Assembly: GCA_050789255.1 (NCBI GenBank)
Contig: JBOZRQ010000052.1
Span: forward strand, 51,311 to 115,310
Origin: JBOZRQ01 sp050789255
GTDB taxonomy: Bacteria; Bacillota; Sulfobacillia; Symbiobacteriales; Symbiobacteriaceae
DNA length: 64,000 bases
Reading direction: 5' to 3'
Shown here: piece after piece, positions 40,953-49,727 of the stretch
Position numbering within the stretch: position 1 is the stretch's first letter
How the letters are laid out: each line of letters starts with the position of its first letter
Translations under genes and position numbers: made by a program
The notes under the pieces: model-generated
The model's database searches: none
Told to the model about the DNA's origin: nothing
Seen by the model: the letters and a program-made list of their open reading frames with translations, nothing else

Positions 40953-42209
40953 ATGCAGTGTCCAACGATTGAACACCGAAACCTTTGGGAAGAGGGGCGA
41001 TTCCGCTTGTCTTCACAGTTCGACTCGGGCAAACGCCGCCCGCACAGCCACCGCATGCAAACCCTGGCCGCCCACGCCGGCGACGACCCGTTTCTGTTCC
41101 TGGGCGCCGCCTCGCCGGCCATCGTGCAGACCAGCACCTTCGTCTTCGAGAACTATGAAGCGCTGGAGCAAGCCTTCGCCCATCCCGAGGAGCACTGTCT
41201 TTACACCCGTGGCAACAACCCGACCGTCCGGGTGGCCGAGGAGAAGATCGCCGCCATGGAGGGGGGCGAGGCCTGCCGCCTCTTCGGCTCCGGCATGGCG
41301 GCCATCTCGTCGGCGATTCTGAGCTGCGTGAAGACCGGCGACCACATCATCACCATTGACACGGTCTACGGTCCGGCCCGCCAGTTCATGTCGGGCTACC
41401 TGCCCCGGTTCGGCGTGGAGACAACCTACGTCAGCGGGACGGACATCGCGGAATTAGAGGCGGCAATCCGGCCGAACACGCGGCTGATCTACCTGGAGTC
41501 GCCCTCATCCTTCCTGCTGAAGCTGCAGGATCTCTCGGCGGTGGCCGCCCTGGCCAAGGCCCGGGGAATTCGCACGGTGATCGACAACTCGTACTGCACC
41601 ATGCTGCTCCAGCGGCCCATCGACCTGGGCATCGACATGGTCGTCTACTCGGCGACCAAGTACATCAACGGCCACTCCGATGTGGTGGCGGGCGCCCTGA
41701 TCGGCAGCCACGAACTGGTGGACAAGATCAACGCCGAGGAGTACCCGCTTCTGGGCGGCATCATCGGCCCCATGGATGCCTGGCTGATCGCCCGGGGCCT
41801 GCGCACACTGCCGGCCCGCATGCGCCAGCACCAGGAGAGCGCCGCCAAGGTGGTGGAGTACCTGGCCGCCCACGACCGGGTCGCCCGGGTCCATTACCCG
41901 AGCCACCCGTCCCATGCGCAGCACGATCTGGTCAAGCGCCAGATGAAGGGTTCCAGCAGTCTGCTCTCCATCGAGCTGGGCACGGAGGATTTCCAGGGGA
42001 TCAAGCGCTTCGTGAACGCCCTGCAGTACTTCGGCCTGGGTGTGAGCTGGGGCGGCCACGAGTCCCTGGTGATGCCCTACCTGGTCAGCCAGAGCGGCTC
42101 GCTCCCGCCGTCGAGCTGGCAGCGGCCCAACCTGATCCGCCTCTACGTCGGCCTGGAGGATCCGAACGACCTGATCGAGGATCTGGCGCAGGCGCTCGAC
42201 AAGATGTAA
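40953..42209 (+). CDS. PLP-dependent Cys/Met metabolism enzyme (trans-sulfuration family)
   Basis: 418 residues from ATG 40953, 8 nt after AAGGA. The PLP lysine is in VYSATKYINGHSDV; the earlier GSGMAAI loop and TIDTVYGPARQF match the cystathionine gamma-synthase / methionine gamma-lyase / O-acetylhomoserine sulfhydrylase family, and SWGGHESLV is the C-terminal signature. Which reaction it catalyses is not clear from sequence. Single gene, no partner in sulfur metabolism nearby. Confidence 0.85.
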   Translation: MQCPTIEHRNLWEEGRFRLSSQFDSGKRRPHSHRMQTLAAHAGDDPFLFLGAASPAIVQTSTFVFENYEALEQAFAHPEEHCLYTRGNNPTVRVAEEKIAAMEGGEACRLFGSGMAAISSAILSCVKTGDHIITIDTVYGPARQFMSGYLPRFGVETTYVSGTDIAELEAAIRPNTRLIYLESPSSFLLKLQDLSAVAALAKARGIRTVIDNSYCTMLLQRPIDLGIDMVVYSATKYINGHSDVVAGALIGSHELVDKINAEEYPLLGGIIGPMDAWLIARGLRTLPARMRQHQESAAKVVEYLAAHDRVARVHYPSHPSHAQHDLVKRQMKGSSSLLSIELGTEDFQGIKRFVNALQYFGLGVSWGGHESLVMPYLVSQSGSLPPSSWQRPNLIRLYVGLEDPNDLIEDLAQALDKM

Positions 42210-42214
42210 CTGGC

Positions 42215-42403
42215 CTAACCGGACCAGCGACAGGCAAACCGCTCGACGCCGGGGTATTTCTCACCGAGGGATGTGACGGTGAACCCAGCCTTCCCATAGA
42301 AACCGACCGCATCGCGGTCGGTTTCGGCTTGCAGGTGGAGGAGTCCCTCCTGGTGCACCAGCTGGGCGAGCATCACGCTCCTTCGCACAAAACGAGGCAG
42401 CAC
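42215..42403 (-). pseudogene. C-terminal remnant of a GNAT acetyltransferase
   Basis: About 62 codons whose last 40 (AETDRDAVGFYGKAGF, then Ser-Leu-Gly-Glu-Lys-Tyr-Pro-Gly-Val-Glu-Arg-Phe) match the end of a GNAT domain (motif B). The N-terminal acetyl-CoA-binding part is missing, so this is a decayed gene squeezed between two complete genes. Confidence 0.6.
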
Positions 42404-42427
42404 TCATCTGGTGGGTGCTGCCTCGTC
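42393..42427 (-). terminator. Terminator overlapping the end of the MBL gene
   Basis: ACGAGGCAGCAC (42393-42404) pairs with GTGCTGCCTCGT (42416-42427), followed on the minus strand by TTTTG. The upstream arm encodes the last residues of the MBL-fold protein. Confidence 0.85.
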
Positions 42428-43261
42428 GAGTTTGCGGGTGATCAAAAACGCCAGATCCTGGCGGTACCAGTGCTCGCTATAGCCAGCCGGCACATCGACA
42501 CTGGCTGCCCACGCAGCCGTCTTCCCGGCCGCCACGGCCTGATCGGCCAGCGAAAACATGTGGCTCAGGAACTCCCGCGCCCAGCCGAAGCCTTCGGCAG
42601 CAGGGACGACCTCGCCGTGGCCCGGCACCAGGCGTTCGGCGCCCAGCGCTTCGGCCTGATCGAGCACACCGGGCCACCGCTCCGGCGTCCCGCCCGACGA
42701 CAGGATGAGATTCGAGCCGGGAATGACAAGGTCCCCGATGAACAGCAACCGTTCCGCCGGCAGCCACAGCATGGCATCGCAAGGGGAGTGGGCCGCTCCG
42801 AAGGTGATCAAATGGGCAGTGCGCCTGGACCCATGGAAGGTCAGGCTTTGCCTGAAGGTAAGGGTGGGCACACGCAGGTCGGCGGCGGTGGGGTAACCTG
42901 CGAAGAACTCGTCGGAGAAGCCCCGGGCAGCCATTTGCTTGGCCATGCGCTCCATGCGCACGGCGCCCTCCCGGGCGATCACCTCGCGGGTTACCTCCGA
43001 AGCGATGATGGTCGCGCCGTCGAACGCCGCGTTCCCGTGGATGTGGTCTGGGTGCATATGGCTGTTGATGACCAGGGCAGCCGGGCGCCCGGTCAGGTGC
43101 CTGGCAGCGGCAGAAAGCTCGCGGCCGGCCGAAAGGAGCACCGTGGTGTCGAAGACCAGCGTCTGGTCGCCCAGGTCGACGATGCCAGCGTTCACGCCGC
43201 CCAGGGCAGCGTGGACCCCATCGGCCAAGGTTTCGATTCGGAAGTGCTTGTAGCTCTCCAT
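42404..43261 (-). CDS. MBL-fold metallohydrolase
   Basis: 285 residues. The metal motif is INSHMHPDHIHG (HxHxDH), with further ligands His in GAAHSPCD, Asp in FIGDLVI and His in VPGHGE. It belongs to the broad glyoxalase-II/beta-lactamase-like family; no substrate-specific motif is visible. Separated from the upstream membrane protein gene by 6 nt, so probably one operon. Confidence 0.83.
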   Translation of the reverse strand: MESYKHFRIETLADGVHAALGGVNAGIVDLGDQTLVFDTTVLLSAGRELSAAARHLTGRPAALVINSHMHPDHIHGNAAFDGATIIASEVTREVIAREGAVRMERMAKQMAARGFSDEFFAGYPTAADLRVPTLTFRQSLTFHGSRRTAHLITFGAAHSPCDAMLWLPAERLLFIGDLVIPGSNLILSSGGTPERWPGVLDQAEALGAERLVPGHGEVVPAAEGFGWAREFLSHMFSLADQAVAAGKTAAWAASVDVPAGYSEHWYRQDLAFLITRKLDEAAPTR

Positions 43262-43267
43262 GGCTGG

Positions 43268-44341
43268 CTACTTCCGGATCTTCTGGAGCATGTGGTCCAG
43301 GTCGTACTCCCCGGAGTGGGCCTTGTTGCGCAGGATCTGCACCAGGGCGAAGAAGATGGCGCCCAGCCCCAGCAGGAAGACCCACACGCCGATCTTGCCG
43401 CCGCTGGCGTTGATCAGCCAGAAGAGTGCGGTGAACCCCCCGAGGCCCCAGGGCACATACTGGAACCAGTCAGGCACCCGGCCGTTGCCCCGCCAGGCCG
43501 ACCAGACCACGATGGCAAACAGGGCGAGCACGGCGAAGGAGGAGAAGGACTGGCTACGGCCGGAGAGCTCGAAGCCGGGCCAGTAGTACTTGGCGAAGTT
43601 GTACTCGGAGACGTAGCCGCCGTAGTACGAGCTGTACCGGGAATCGTACCCGCCTGACCAATAGCCGCTGGTCTTGCCCCAGGTCATCAGCAACGCCAGC
43701 AGGCAGACGGCGGCGCCCAGCACGATGTACTTGCGGTAGCCGTACCAGGCCAGGCGCACATCAAAGTACTGCCCAAAGCTGTTCGGCGCCAGAATTGACT
43801 TCTTGTACTGGTCGTAGCAGAGCAGCGCTGTACCGGCCACCCAGAGGATTGGCACGACGCCGATGCTAAGGATCATGAAGGCCTGCACGGCGGCAACGGC
43901 GGTAAAGATCGGTGAGACCGCCGGGTGGAAGAGCTGCGGCGGCAGGCCGGCCAGCTCCCGCTGGTACATGCCTGCTGCGCGCAGTTCCTGGGCGGCGACC
44001 ACCAGCCCGCCGGCCAGGATGATCACTGACCAGATCAGCCCGGCGCCGGAGAACCAGGGCAGCGCCGAGACGAGGATCGCCAGGCCGATCAGCCCAAGGC
44101 CCAGCAGGCTCACCGAACGGCCCGGGATGCGCCCGATCAGGTTCGGGTCCTCCAAGACCCGCTTGATCTCCGTGGCGACCTCACCGGCTACCTTGCGGGC
44201 CTGGTCAGCGGCCTGGCCCACGGTTTGGCCCACCGTCGGGTTGACCGGGGGAGTGGGCGGCAGTGAAATCGACTGGCCGCAGAAAGCGCAGAACTTGGGT
44301 TGCGATTGGGGAATCTCCTTGCCACAGTGCGGGCAATGCAT
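43268..44341 (-). CDS. Zinc-ribbon multi-pass membrane protein
   Basis: 357 residues. N-terminal zinc ribbon (CPHC and CAFC pairs, about 3-21), a linker with an amphipathic helix, then about eight membrane helices from 75 on, with a Tyr-rich loop (GYDSRYSSYYGGYVSEYNF) between helices. GGGAGGATAACCGTCC precedes the ATG. It lies 6 nt before the MBL gene. Zinc-ribbon plus membrane helices occur in many Firmicute proteins of unknown function. Confidence 0.7.
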   Translation of the reverse strand: MHCPHCGKEIPQSQPKFCAFCGQSISLPPTPPVNPTVGQTVGQAADQARKVAGEVATEIKRVLEDPNLIGRIPGRSVSLLGLGLIGLAILVSALPWFSGAGLIWSVIILAGGLVVAAQELRAAGMYQRELAGLPPQLFHPAVSPIFTAVAAVQAFMILSIGVVPILWVAGTALLCYDQYKKSILAPNSFGQYFDVRLAWYGYRKYIVLGAAVCLLALLMTWGKTSGYWSGGYDSRYSSYYGGYVSEYNFAKYYWPGFELSGRSQSFSSFAVLALFAIVVWSAWRGNGRVPDWFQYVPWGLGGFTALFWLINASGGKIGVWVFLLGLGAIFFALVQILRNKAHSGEYDLDHMLQKIRK

Positions 44342-44470
44342 GGACGGTTATCCTCCCTCGGCGTGAGCGGCGATTATTGCACCAATCTTCGACAAAGCCC
44401 GCACTAAGTACCTGCTGAGGCGCCGCAGATAAGTACTGGACATACTAGCACCTGAGGGAGGGATCGACCG

Positions 44471-45361
44471 GTGGCCGAAAGCACTCGGGAACGGGAGACG
44501 GCAAGGGCCGGCATGATCACCATTGGCGTCAACGTGGCGCTCACCCTCGCCCGCGGCGCCGCCGGCCTGATGTCCGGGTCGACGGCGGTCCTGGCCGATG
44601 CGGCCAACTCGGGCACCGACATCCTCGCCACGCTAATGGTGCTGGGCGGCACCCGCATTGCTGCCATGCCGCCCGACGAGAACCATCCCTATGGCCATGA
44701 GAAGGCGGAGCCGGTGGCGGCGAAGCTTGTGGGGCTGCTGGTCACCTTTACCGGAATCATCACCGCCATTGGGGCAATCGGGGCCCTGCGGGGCGCCGAG
44801 CTTGAGCAGGTGGGAGCGCTGGCTGCGATCGTTGCCGCTGGGTCCATCCTGATCAAGGAGATCCTGGCTCGCTACCTGCTGGGCGTGGCGGCGCGCACCG
44901 CCAACGAGGCCCTGCGGGCCGACGCCTCCAACCAGCGCACCGATGTGCTCGCCTCTTCGGCTGCGCTGGTCGGCGCCCTGGGCGGCTGGCTGGGCTACCC
45001 GGTGCTGGACCCGGCCATGGGCATCCTGGTGGCCGGGCTGATCATCCGCATGGGCCTTGGGCTGTACTGGCGTTCGGTCACGCGGCTGATGGACCCGGCG
45101 CCCGAACCCGAGACCATGGCGGCGCTGGAGCGGGCAGCGGCCAGCGTCAGCGGGGTGGTCAGCGTGGATCAGGTAAAGGCCCGGGTCCACGGCGCCGGCA
45201 TCTATGTGGACTGCAAGGTCTGTGTCGACGCCGATGCTACGGTCGCCGAGGGGCATCAGATCGCCCGGGCGGTCAAGGTGGCCGTTCTTCACGCCGTGCC
45301 CGAGTCCAGGGATGTGCTGGTCCACATCAACCCCTGCAGCCTTCCGGACCGCCAGCTGTAA
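44471..45361 (+). CDS. Cation diffusion facilitator transporter
   Basis: 296 residues with five or six membrane helices and a C-terminal cytoplasmic dimerisation domain. The first metal-site motif is DAANSGTD (about 38-45) and the HPYGHEKAE loop is present. In the fifth-helix motif the usual His of DAxHxxxD is Asn (DASNQRTD), so the metal preference may differ from the zinc exporters (Mn or Fe are candidates). Start GTG 44471 follows GGAGGGATCGACC. Confidence 0.85.
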   Translation: MAESTRERETARAGMITIGVNVALTLARGAAGLMSGSTAVLADAANSGTDILATLMVLGGTRIAAMPPDENHPYGHEKAEPVAAKLVGLLVTFTGIITAIGAIGALRGAELEQVGALAAIVAAGSILIKEILARYLLGVAARTANEALRADASNQRTDVLASSAALVGALGGWLGYPVLDPAMGILVAGLIIRMGLGLYWRSVTRLMDPAPEPETMAALERAAASVSGVVSVDQVKARVHGAGIYVDCKVCVDADATVAEGHQIARAVKVAVLHAVPESRDVLVHINPCSLPDRQL

Positions 45362-45372
45362 GCGCGGGAGGG

Positions 45373-45897
45373 TCAGTCGTGTGGCGGGTAGATTCCTGAG
45401 AGACAGATGATGAAGTTGACGCCGAGAAAGGGCTGCATGTTGTTGTGGGGCTGCCCGCCGCCGGCCGTGCCCAGGGCGTCGGCGGCCATGTTCACGGTTT
45501 TCGTGGGATCGAACGCGGTGTACAGCACGGTGCCCGTGGGTTGGGCCCAAACGTTGTTCTGAGGAGATGGCAGGGGGCCCGTCGTGTTCGACGCATACAC
45601 CTCGTGCGTGTGGGACGGGATCTGTGAGAGACCAAGTGCTACCGCCGCCTGCCCACCATGGTCGCCGTAGGGGTACTGGGTTCTACTTATTGGCGAAATG
45701 CCCTGGTGGATCGGGGTACGGCCCCGCAGGTCAGGCAGCGCGAATGTAGTCTGGCCGTCGCCGCCGTAGGTCGTGTGCAGCAGGGAATACAGCGCCTGGT
45801 TCTGGTTTATCGGCAACAAGGTGCCGTCACAGAAGTGCCAGCCCTTTGGCGCATACTTTCCGCTGAAGATCCGAATTTCACCGAGAAAGGGGTCCAC
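45373..45897 (-). CDS. Phage tail-collar domain protein (third of three)
   Basis: 174 residues from GTG 45897, 8 nt after GGAGG (a GTG 9 nt upstream overlaps that site). The protein opens with FLGEIRIF and follows the tail-collar (PF07484, microcystin-dependent protein) pattern: a GWHFCDG strand, TYGGDGQTTFALPDLRGR, and a C-terminal QPFLGVNFIICL. Sister of the next two genes; the cassette has no other phage gene around it. Confidence 0.85.
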   Translation of the reverse strand: MDPFLGEIRIFSGKYAPKGWHFCDGTLLPINQNQALYSLLHTTYGGDGQTTFALPDLRGRTPIHQGISPISRTQYPYGDHGGQAAVALGLSQIPSHTHEVYASNTTGPLPSPQNNVWAQPTGTVLYTAFDPTKTVNMAADALGTAGGGQPHNNMQPFLGVNFIICLSGIYPPHD

Positions 45898-45912
45898 CTT
45901 GCGCACCTCCTG

Positions 45913-46425
45913 CTAGCTTGGGGATGGGTAGAGGCCAGTCGTAGACATACAGTAGTTGATGCAGATATACGGCTGAACGTTGTCGTGGGGGAGGTTTCCG
46001 CCTTCGGAGGTGACGACACTCGGATCCATCGTAGTGTTCTTTGTGGCGCTGTACACGGTGGCGGGTGACGAAGCCCAAACGTTGTTCTGAGGTGATAGCT
46101 GATCCGCCGGTAGATTGGAAGCGAGCACCGTATGGGTGTGCACCGGAAGTTCGCTGGCCGTCAGGGTATGTGTCAACTCACCGCCCATCTGAGCGATGGA
46201 GATCGGGGGGAGGCCAGTACCGGTTCCTTGCCCGACAGGAACCCGCCCCACCATGTTGGGGACCGCGAAGGTCGATTTGCCGTCGCCTCCGTAGGTGGTG
46301 CCAATCAGGGAATAGAGCGCTTGGTATTGCGAAATCTGCAACAATTGCCCGTTGCACAGGACCCAGCCGACGGGTGCGTAGTTGAAACTAAACATGCGAA
46401 TTTCACCCAACCACTGATCCGACAT
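45913..46425 (-). CDS. Phage tail-collar domain protein (second of three)
   Basis: 170 residues, same architecture: WLGEIRMF start, GWVLCNGQLL, TYGGDGKSTFAVPN and QPYICINYCM. AGGAGGACGC before the ATG. 15 nt before the third gene. Confidence 0.87.
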   Translation of the reverse strand: MSDQWLGEIRMFSFNYAPVGWVLCNGQLLQISQYQALYSLIGTTYGGDGKSTFAVPNMVGRVPVGQGTGTGLPPISIAQMGGELTHTLTASELPVHTHTVLASNLPADQLSPQNNVWASSPATVYSATKNTTMDPSVVTSEGGNLPHDNVQPYICINYCMSTTGLYPSPS

Positions 46426-46459
46426 GGGTGCGTCCTCCTATCGATGGTGTATGATCGGG

Positions 46460-46972
46460 CTACGGTTTCGGGGGCCAATTCCCCTCGAGGGCGATGATAT
46501 AGCTCATGGCCAGGTAGGGCATGCGATTCTCATGGGGCAGGGGGGTGTCGGTGCCCGCACTTTGAATGGCGGGCGCCATCGGCACGGGCTGGATCAGACT
46601 CTGGGTAAAGGCCCGCCTGGGCGCGCTGCTTGCCCAATGGTTGTTCTGTGGTGACGCTGCTTCGCCGTTTGTGGTACTGGCGTTGGGCACGTGGTTGTGG
46701 TTCGGAATCTGCGCGATCGATTGGATGGTCACCGTTTCACTGCCGCCGGTGTTGCCTGGCTTTGCGCCTGCAGGCGTGTGCATAACCACCAGCCCCTGCA
46801 GGTTGGGGAGGCCAAACGTGTTCCTGCCATCGCCCCCATAGGTAGTGCTCAACAGGGCAAAAAGCGCCTGATACTGCTGCACCGATACTAACTGGCCGTT
46901 GCAGAAGGCCCATCCCGCGGGAGGGTAATTGCCCGCAAAGATTCGAATCTCTCCCAAGTAATTGTCACCCAT
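46460..46972 (-). CDS. Phage tail-collar domain protein (first of three)
   Basis: 170 residues: YLGEIRIF start, GWAFCNGQLV, TYGGDGRNTFGLPN and MPYLAMSYIIAL. First of the tandem set; 34 nt before the second. A candidate promoter with TATACT on the minus strand (47013-47018) lies upstream. In many Gram-positive bacteria such triplets are chromosomal and not prophage remnants; role unknown. Confidence 0.87.
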   Translation of the reverse strand: MGDNYLGEIRIFAGNYPPAGWAFCNGQLVSVQQYQALFALLSTTYGGDGRNTFGLPNLQGLVVMHTPAGAKPGNTGGSETVTIQSIAQIPNHNHVPNASTTNGEAASPQNNHWASSAPRRAFTQSLIQPVPMAPAIQSAGTDTPLPHENRMPYLAMSYIIALEGNWPPKP

Positions 46973-47012
46973 AGCGTGTCCCCCTTTGTGCTTGAAAGGT
47001 GAGCGTAAAGAC

Positions 47013-47018
47013 AGTATA
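47013..47018 (-). promoter_or_regulatory. Candidate -10 box of the tail-collar cassette
   Basis: TATACT on the minus strand in a locally AT-rich stretch (47013-47063), 41 nt before the first start. The -35 is poor (CTATCA, 17 bp). Confidence 0.35.
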
Positions 47019-47087
47019 CATATTATTTTTGTTATTGATAGTTACCGGAATGTAAAATACTTGCCGTCCGAAACAAGAAACGAAAGA

Positions 47088-47108
47088 GGCAGGGCGACAT
47101 GCCCTGCC
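47088..47108 (-). terminator. Terminator after the HD-GYP gene
   Basis: GGCAGGGC-GACAT-GCCCTGCC, 8-bp stem, then TCTTTCGTTTC on the minus strand. Confidence 0.8.
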
Positions 47109-47114
47109 TTACGC

Positions 47115-48746
47115 TTATGTGTTCGATGTCGCAGCCGCCTCGGCCAGAGTTCGCTCGGCCCGGGCCTCCGCATCGAGCTCTGCCTGCGACTTGCCGCAGA
47201 GCTTGTAAGCCCCCGACCGGATGAACAGGTCGACCAGGTCCGGGTCGGTCTCGCCGAATTGGCTGGCCTTCTGCAGGATCTTCAGCGCTGACTCCTGGGA
47301 CTGCGCCTTCTTGTAGGAGCGGTCCGAGGCGGTGATCGCATCGTAGATATCCGCAATGGTCATCATGCGGGTCTGCAGCGAGATCTGCTCCCCCGACAGG
47401 CCCAGCGGATAGCCCTTGCCGTTGAGGAACTCGTGGTGCCCGCCGGCGTGTGTGGGGATCTGCTTGTACTTGCGGGTGAAGGGGATCTGCGAGAGCAGCT
47501 CGATGGAGACCCTGGCGTGGTCCCGCATGATCGCCAGCTCGTCGCCCGTGATGTTGCCCCGCTGCACGACCAGGTTCTTCAGCTCGTCCTCCTCCAGGTA
47601 CGGCCGGACCTCCCCGTTGGTCAGCGCGAACTGCTTGGCGCCGATCGCCCGCACCCGCTCAGCCTTCTCGGGCGGCATGAACTCGACGGGGATGTTGATT
47701 TGGGCAATGAATGCCTGCTCTTCGCTCAGCTCGGCCACCCTGGCCTCATACTCGGACTCCAACTGAGAGAGCGCCTCGCACTCGGCCCCGGCCTGCACCA
47801 GGGCCAGCCGCTGCCGCCAGTAGTCGGCCTCGGCGGCCTTCTTCATGTATTCAAAGCGCATGAAGACCTCGTTGCCCCGGTCGTAGATGGCATCGAGCTT
47901 GTTGCGCTTCTCCACGATGTGGATCGGGGTGGTGATCTTGCCGACGTCGTGCAGGAGGGCGGCCAGGCGCAGCTCCTTCAGCTCGTCCTCGGTGAGCCGC
48001 ACGCCGGCGTACTTGCCGTCGTGGTTGGCGTTCATTGCCTCGGCCAGCGCCATGGTCAGGGTGGTGACCCGACGGATGTGGCCGGAGGTGGCCGGTGAGC
48101 GTTCGTCAATCGCAGCCGCCATGACCTCAGCGAAGGACTCAAACGAGTGCTCCAGGTCCCGGATCAGCTTGGCGTTGGTGAAGGCGACGGCCGCCTGCGA
48201 GGCCAGCGCCTCGACCATCTCCACGTCATCGTCTGTGAACGGGATCTTCTCGCCGGTCTCCGTGTCCAGGCAGTTCAGGAGCTGAAGCACCCCAATGATC
48301 TGCTCCTCGTGGTCCCGCAGGGCCACCACCAGGAACGACCTGGAGACGTAGCCCGTGGCCTCCTCGTACCGCCTGGGGCCTGTAAAGTCGAAGCCCTCGT
48401 AGTTGCGCCAGTCGGGGATGTTCAGGGTCTCCCCGGTCAGCGCCGTATAGGTGGAGATATTACCGTGGTTGGGCGCCCCGTCATGGTACAGCGGCAGGTT
48501 CGGGATGCGAATTGGGCTGCCGCTGGTTCCGCCGGCCCGGAAGTTGGTGGAGCCGGTCTGCATGATGTAGTATCGCAGCGAGTCCCCTTCCACCAGGTAC
48601 AGGGTACCGCCGTCGGCGTTGGTCAGTGCCCGCGATCCGTCAACGATCATCTCCAGGAGGCGGTCGAGGTGGCGCTCGGCGGAGAGAGCGATACCGATCC
48701 GGGTCAGCTTCTCCAGCCGTTCCTTCAGGCGCTTGGCACTGGACAT
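47115..48746 (-). CDS. GAF and HD-GYP domain phosphodiesterase with internal insertion
   Basis: 543 residues from ATG 48746 (AGGAGGGGGC upstream). GAF domain about 17-190, a short coiled linker, then the HD domain with HD at 266-267. Between the HD helix and the GYP part there is an extra segment, about 283-395, largely helical and coiled-coil-like. The GYP loop reads HHEFLNGKGYP (437-447): Asn replaces the usual Asp. Predicted c-di-GMP phosphodiesterase, but the Asn and the insertion leave activity uncertain. It lies 22 nt after the MBL-fold gene. Confidence 0.82.
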   Translation of the reverse strand: MSSAKRLKERLEKLTRIGIALSAERHLDRLLEMIVDGSRALTNADGGTLYLVEGDSLRYYIMQTGSTNFRAGGTSGSPIRIPNLPLYHDGAPNHGNISTYTALTGETLNIPDWRNYEGFDFTGPRRYEEATGYVSRSFLVVALRDHEEQIIGVLQLLNCLDTETGEKIPFTDDDVEMVEALASQAAVAFTNAKLIRDLEHSFESFAEVMAAAIDERSPATSGHIRRVTTLTMALAEAMNANHDGKYAGVRLTEDELKELRLAALLHDVGKITTPIHIVEKRNKLDAIYDRGNEVFMRFEYMKKAAEADYWRQRLALVQAGAECEALSQLESEYEARVAELSEEQAFIAQINIPVEFMPPEKAERVRAIGAKQFALTNGEVRPYLEEDELKNLVVQRGNITGDELAIMRDHARVSIELLSQIPFTRKYKQIPTHAGGHHEFLNGKGYPLGLSGEQISLQTRMMTIADIYDAITASDRSYKKAQSQESALKILQKASQFGETDPDLVDLFIRSGAYKLCGKSQAELDAEARAERTLAEAAATSNT

Positions 48747-48768
48747 GGAAGCCCCCTCCTTAGGCAGG

Positions 48769-49617
48769 TCAAAGTTGCAGCGAGAGGCCTTCATAGGCGG
48801 CCCGGGAGTGGGGGAAGCGCCGCCGGGCTTTCTCTTCGAGGAGTTCGAGGGCGCTGTCGGCTCGGGTCGGGGCGTGGTGGAAGAGCACCAGCTCCCGCAC
48901 CCGCGCCAGTTCGGCCAAGCGGGCGGTGATCTCAATGGAGTTGTGGCCCCAGCCGCGGTGGTGCCCGAGGTACTCCTTGTCCTCATATTGCGTGTCGCAG
49001 ACCAGCAGGTCGGCGTTCATACAGAAGTCGGCGACCCTGCGCATCGCCTCGTCGGTATTCAGTTCGATGTCGGTTGCGTAGACCACAGACTTCCCATGGC
49101 AGGTGACTCGGTGCAGCATGATGCCGTCCGCCGGGTGGTACTCCTTGTCCAGGAAGATGGTTTGCAGCGACGGCGCCCCTTCGTGGCCCGGGAGTCCCAT
49201 CAGTTCGGTCAGGTCGATCTCGCCCTCCGGGGTGGGCAGGACCTCTACCTGCGCCGGGTAGTCGGATCGACGGAGGGGGAAGTAGGGCGGCCCCCAGAAG
49301 AGCTTCAGCGCCTCGACCATGCTGGCCGGAGCGAACACCCTCACGCGGTTGCCCTTTCGGTAGAGCGGGGCGTAGAAGGGCAGCCCGGTCAGGTGATCGT
49401 AGTGCACGTGGGAGATGAAAATGACATGATCGGGCTCCTCCATGGCCGTTTTGCCGAGGTCGATCATGCCCAGACCGCCGTCAAAGACCATGCGCCGGCC
49501 ATTCACCTTTACGCTCAGTGCAGCCGTGTTCCCCCCGAACCGGCTGAACTGGGAGCCCACGGCAGGGTAGCTGCCGCGGACCCCAAAGAATTGTACGAGC
49601 GGTCCTTGTTTCTCCAT
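48769..49617 (-). CDS. MBL-fold metallohydrolase (RNase Z-like phosphodiesterase fold)
   Basis: 282 residues from ATG 49617 (GAGGTGTACC upstream). Motifs SHVHYDHLTG (HxHxDH), VYATDIE and HHAPTR give the seven-ligand set of the RNase Z/PhnP branch; the start FFGVRGSYPAVG is typical of that branch. Probably a phosphodiesterase. Upstream partner of the HD-GYP gene, so the two may act in one signalling or nucleotide pathway (inferred from proximity only). Confidence 0.78.
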   Translation of the reverse strand: MEKQGPLVQFFGVRGSYPAVGSQFSRFGGNTAALSVKVNGRRMVFDGGLGMIDLGKTAMEEPDHVIFISHVHYDHLTGLPFYAPLYRKGNRVRVFAPASMVEALKLFWGPPYFPLRRSDYPAQVEVLPTPEGEIDLTELMGLPGHEGAPSLQTIFLDKEYHPADGIMLHRVTCHGKSVVYATDIELNTDEAMRRVADFCMNADLLVCDTQYEDKEYLGHHRGWGHNSIEITARLAELARVRELVLFHHAPTRADSALELLEEKARRRFPHSRAAYEGLSLQL

Positions 49618-49691
49618 GGTACACCTCGCAGGGCGAAACAATCCTTTCATCTATGTTAGCGGTTTCAAACAATTTGTCCTGCTCGCCACAC

Positions 49692-49722
49692 AAAAAAAGG
49701 AACCCCCAGTGCTGGGGGCTCC
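49692..49722 (-). terminator. Terminator after the yebC-type gene
   Basis: GGAaCCCCCAG-TG-CTGGGGGcTCC hairpin followed on the minus strand by TTTTTTT. Confidence 0.9.
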
Positions 49723-49727
49723 TGAGC

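Noticed and set aside
45373..46972. Prophage remnant
   Set aside because: Three tail-collar proteins are present, but no other phage gene is in the surrounding 10 kb.
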